Part shown: one piece after another, positions 61,796 to 64,000 of the stretch
How the letters are laid out: the number at the start of each line of letters is the position of its first letter
Position numbering within the stretch: the stretch's first letter is position 1
NCBI GenBank assembly: GCA_041398745.1
Contig: JAWKUB010000004.1
Span: 1-64,000 of the forward strand
DNA length: 64,000 bases
Source: JACKHO01 sp041398745
Lineage (GTDB): Bacteria > Planctomycetota > Planctomycetia > Planctomycetales > Planctomycetaceae
Direction of reading: 5' to 3'
Translations under genes and position numbers: made by a program
Notes under the pieces: model-generated
What the model saw: only the letters and a program-made list of their open reading frames with translations
What the model was told of the DNA's origin: nothing
Databases searched by the model: none

Positions 61796-64000
61796 CTAAT
61801 TCCTCTTCCCACCCCGCAACCAGTCTGCGATCCAGAGTTGCGACGAACCGTCCTCGGTACGGCTGGATGTCCACATTAGTTTGGTGCCGTCATTGCTGAA
61901 GACGGGGAGCACGTCGGCTTTCGGGTCGTCCGTAATGCGGGCGACATCGCCTCCTACGAGCAGGCCGTCTTTCTCCGAAATCTCCATGGTGAACAAATCG
62001 AAGTTGGCACCGCTGGGGCCGCGTGAGTAGTCGGCCCGAGTCCAGACGAGGTAGTCGCCGCTGGGATGAAAATACGGAGCCCAGTTGACGGTGTTCAGGT
62101 CGTCGGTGAGTTGGACTTCTTTCTTGCCGTCCACGGAAACAGCGAAGAGCTGCAGCATGTGCTCCTGCTGCCGGTCGCTACGGAAAATGATCCATTTGTC
62201 GTCCGGTGAGAAGAATGGGCCGCCGTCGTAGCCATCGACGTTCGTGATTTGCCGGACGTTTGAGCCATCGGCGTCCATAATGAACAGGTCAGGGTCGCCG
62301 TCCCGTGAGGAGGTGAACACGATGTGCTTGCCGTCGTGTGAGTAACTCCCTTCGGCGTCGTAGCCGGGGCTGTTGGTCAGGGCCTTCAGATCAGTGCCGT
62401 CCTGGTTGCAGGTATAGATTTCCATGTTGGGATCGAAGTCCCACTGATAACGGCGTCGACCTCCCTCGGCGGCGAGTTTGCGAGCTTCATCTTCCGTGGC
62501 TTCGATGTTGGGGTCACTGTGAGCCGACGCGAACAGAATGCGTTTTCCGTCGCGTGTGAAGTAGGCACAGGTCGTGCGACCACGTCCTGGGCTGAGGCGG
62601 CGGGGAGCATCGCCTTCCAAATCCTGTACGTAAATCTGGTAGAACGGATACCCTGGCGGGTAGGCCTGATAAACAATTTGTTTGTCGTCAGGTGAGAAGT
62701 AGCCTTCGCCAGCCCGAGGGAATTTGCTGGTCACCTGTCGGATGTTGCCGAGTGTTTTGGACTCAATGGAGTGTTCATGATTGTGGTCAGACGCAGCGTG
62801 TTCGCCGTGTGCATCCCCATGCTCGGCGTGAGCATGTTCGTGGTCTTCCGCAGCGTGCGTTGAGTGTTCGTCACTTTCTGGTTCGCCATGAATCCGGGGA
62901 GGTGTGTCCCCTTGAAGGCGGTGAATGTGCTCTTCCGACTTCTTCACCGAGTTCGATGACGCATGTACCTGAACGTCAATGGCGAACTCGTATTCGCGCC
63001 CCGGTTCAAGTTTCATGACCCGGCCCATTTGACGTTCATGATTGCGGTTGTACGGGAAGCAGGTGCCCGGTTCGAGACCCGTGACGTAACCATCCCGTTC
63101 GTCAACGGTGTTCTTCCAAATAGTGAGGTAGGGAAGTTGCTTGGTTGACCACGACATGGTGCAACCGGCGTCGCCCGCCTTGTTCTTCAAGAGTACGGCA
63201 GTTCGGTCGTGGTCATCGGAATTCGGCTTGGCGAGGAAAACTTCTTCAATGAAGCCAGCGGTTGGCTCTTTGTAAACGTGGTAGTTGTGAATGGCCTGGG
63301 CTGCGTGCGCGTTCATGGGGCGGAGTGATTCAGCCGCGATGACCACCTGGGCACCTTCTTCCAAAATGGGACGACCGAAGTTGCAGTGGTAGAGCAGCAT
63401 CATTTCCTGAGGGGCCGAGCCCTCATTCACAATGACGTCCCGGATTTGAAACGTGTCCGAACCAGCGGTTGTTGAGACTTCCGCGACCAGTTTGAATTTC
63501 GGCCCGAAGAACATTTGTTCGTAGACAACACCTGAGATGACTACTCGATCACCTTCTTGACGTGTTGTCCAACTGGCAGCCGGAATGTTTCCCACCTTGC
63601 CGTGCAGCGTGAGTTCCATTTCCGATTCGGCGCCCGTGTTGTCAATAAATTTGTCCGTGCCGGGATGTCCTGCAAACTCGAGCCCGCAACGAACCATCCA
63701 TTCATTGAATCCGTCGAGCCAGCCAAGGCCGCCTCGGGAATCGAGGTTAACGTACGAAGGATGCACGGGTTGTTTTACTGGCGAATTCCAGCCAAGTGCC
63801 TCCACCCATTCGCCCGCTCCATTCTCCCGGCGAACTTTCAGAACGTTCATGCCCCGCGTCGGAACAACGGTAATTTCCAGATTTCCGTTGTTGAGCGAGA
63901 CGACTTCCACTCCCTCTTGTTTTCCTCCATGGAGGACCTCGGAACTGATGGTACAGCCACCAAGTTTCTCTTCGGAAGGTGCTGCTGCCGACACGTTCGC
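61796..64000 (-). CDS. DUF4432 - His-rich linker - TolB-like propeller fusion, 5' end cut off
   Basis: About 734 codons are visible. A GTG at 63994 could be a start, but the frame is open to the window edge (ANVSAAAPSEEK), so the true start and a signal peptide probably lie outside. Residues ~5-350 match DUF4432, an aldose 1-epimerase-like beta-sandwich: VVPTRGMNVL, LDSRGGLGWLDGFNEWMVRCGL. A linker (about 355-417) has fourteen His among acidic residues (DHEHAHAEHGDAHGEH) and may bind metal. The rest (about 420-732) is a TolB/PD40-type propeller, with FSPDDK, FTRDGKRILF, YSHDGKHIVFTSSRDGDPDLF and FSPDDKWIIFRSDR. A sugar-mutarotase-like domain joined to a propeller through a His-rich hinge is unusual. 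Role unknown. Confidence 0.85.
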   Translation of the reverse strand, partial: ANVSAAAPSEEKLGGCTISSEVLHGGKQEGVEVVSLNNGNLEITVVPTRGMNVLKVRRENGAGEWVEALGWNSPVKQPVHPSYVNLDSRGGLGWLDGFNEWMVRCGLEFAGHPGTDKFIDNTGAESEMELTLHGKVGNIPAASWTTRQEGDRVVISGVVYEQMFFGPKFKLVAEVSTTAGSDTFQIRDVIVNEGSAPQEMMLLYHCNFGRPILEEGAQVVIAAESLRPMNAHAAQAIHNYHVYKEPTAGFIEEVFLAKPNSDDHDRTAVLLKNKAGDAGCTMSWSTKQLPYLTIWKNTVDERDGYVTGLEPGTCFPYNRNHERQMGRVMKLEPGREYEFAIDVQVHASSNSVKKSEEHIHRLQGDTPPRIHGEPESDEHSTHAAEDHEHAHAEHGDAHGEHAASDHNHEHSIESKTLGNIRQVTSKFPRAGEGYFSPDDKQIVYQAYPPGYPFYQIYVQDLEGDAPRRLSPGRGRTTCAYFTRDGKRILFASAHSDPNIEATEDEARKLAAEGGRRRYQWDFDPNMEIYTCNQDGTDLKALTNSPGYDAEGSYSHDGKHIVFTSSRDGDPDLFIMDADGSNVRQITNVDGYDGGPFFSPDDKWIIFRSDRQQEHMLQLFAVSVDGKKEVQLTDDLNTVNWAPYFHPSGDYLVWTRADYSRGPSGANFDLFTMEISEKDGLLVGGDVARITDDPKADVLPVFSNDGTKLMWTSSRTEDGSSQLWIADWLRGGKRN

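Overview
The window looks like a chromosomal stretch from a member of the phylum Planctomycetota (order Planctomycetales or close kin). This is inferred from the gene families present. They include two DUF1559-type proteins (one with a prepilin N-terminus), a giant PVC-type membrane-bound dehydrogenase with a CxxCH heme site, an ECF sigma factor overlapping a Ser/Thr kinase gene, a secreted sulfatase next to a sialidase, an orphan GspK-like pseudopilin, a WXXGXW-repeat protein and many secreted proteins of unknown function. Genes are mostly single or in pairs on alternating strands, with intergenic spaces rich in palindromic repeats. No rRNA, tRNA or CRISPR array was recognised.

Layout. (1) 1-6210 appears to be the right part of an integrated element. 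It holds a partial GYF_2 membrane protein, a coiled-coil membrane protein, a sigma factor/kinase pair, a catalytic-domain-only serine recombinase relative and a full large serine integrase. Its right end lies inside comM (Mg-chelatase-like ATPase), of which only the N-terminal half remains (6211-7055). The integrase reading frame runs 72 bp into comM antisense, so the host supplies its last 23 residues. (2) 7264-16551 encodes a YyaL-like thioredoxin/glycosidase-fold protein with an extra DsbD-alpha-like domain, an AsmA-like protein, a Wzc-type tyrosine autokinase, a small membrane protein bracketed by 26-bp direct repeats, and a TerC-family transporter. (3) 16795-24465 holds a TPR protein overlapping a MoaD/ThiS-like protein, a divergent sulfatase/sialidase pair and fusA with a clear terminator. 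(4) 25052-33439 holds a GAF-GGDEF protein, a hemolysin III-type protein, an RNase Z-like hydrolase, a giant coiled-coil membrane protein and a leucine-rich repeat protein.

(5) 33598-34968 is a palindromic repeat split by a complete IS4-family insertion sequence with 14-bp terminal inverted repeats and a 10-bp target duplication. (6) 35001-42067 looks like a carbohydrate-use locus: a ThuA/PVC dehydrogenase/cytochrome c protein and a Gfo/Idh/MocA oxidoreductase, divergent from a XylR-type AraC regulator. (7) 42322-51744 holds a methyltransferase, a GspK-like protein, a YdeP/FdhF-like molybdopterin oxidoreductase, DUF1559-type proteins, a lipoprotein and a redoxin-cytochrome c-copper monooxygenase-like fusion. 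(8) 51778-64000 holds small or unrecognised membrane proteins and lipoproteins, a 349-bp tandem duplication, a WXXGXW-repeat protein ending in tandem hairpins that sit in the leader of the next gene, a DUF2064 protein, a 28-bp tandem array, a metallophosphatase, and a partial DUF4432/His-rich/TolB-propeller fusion.

The strongest leads are the integrase that borrows its C-terminus from comM next to an apparently inactivated catalytic-domain paralogue, the unusual multidomain fusions, and the repeat families that recur in intergenic DNA.
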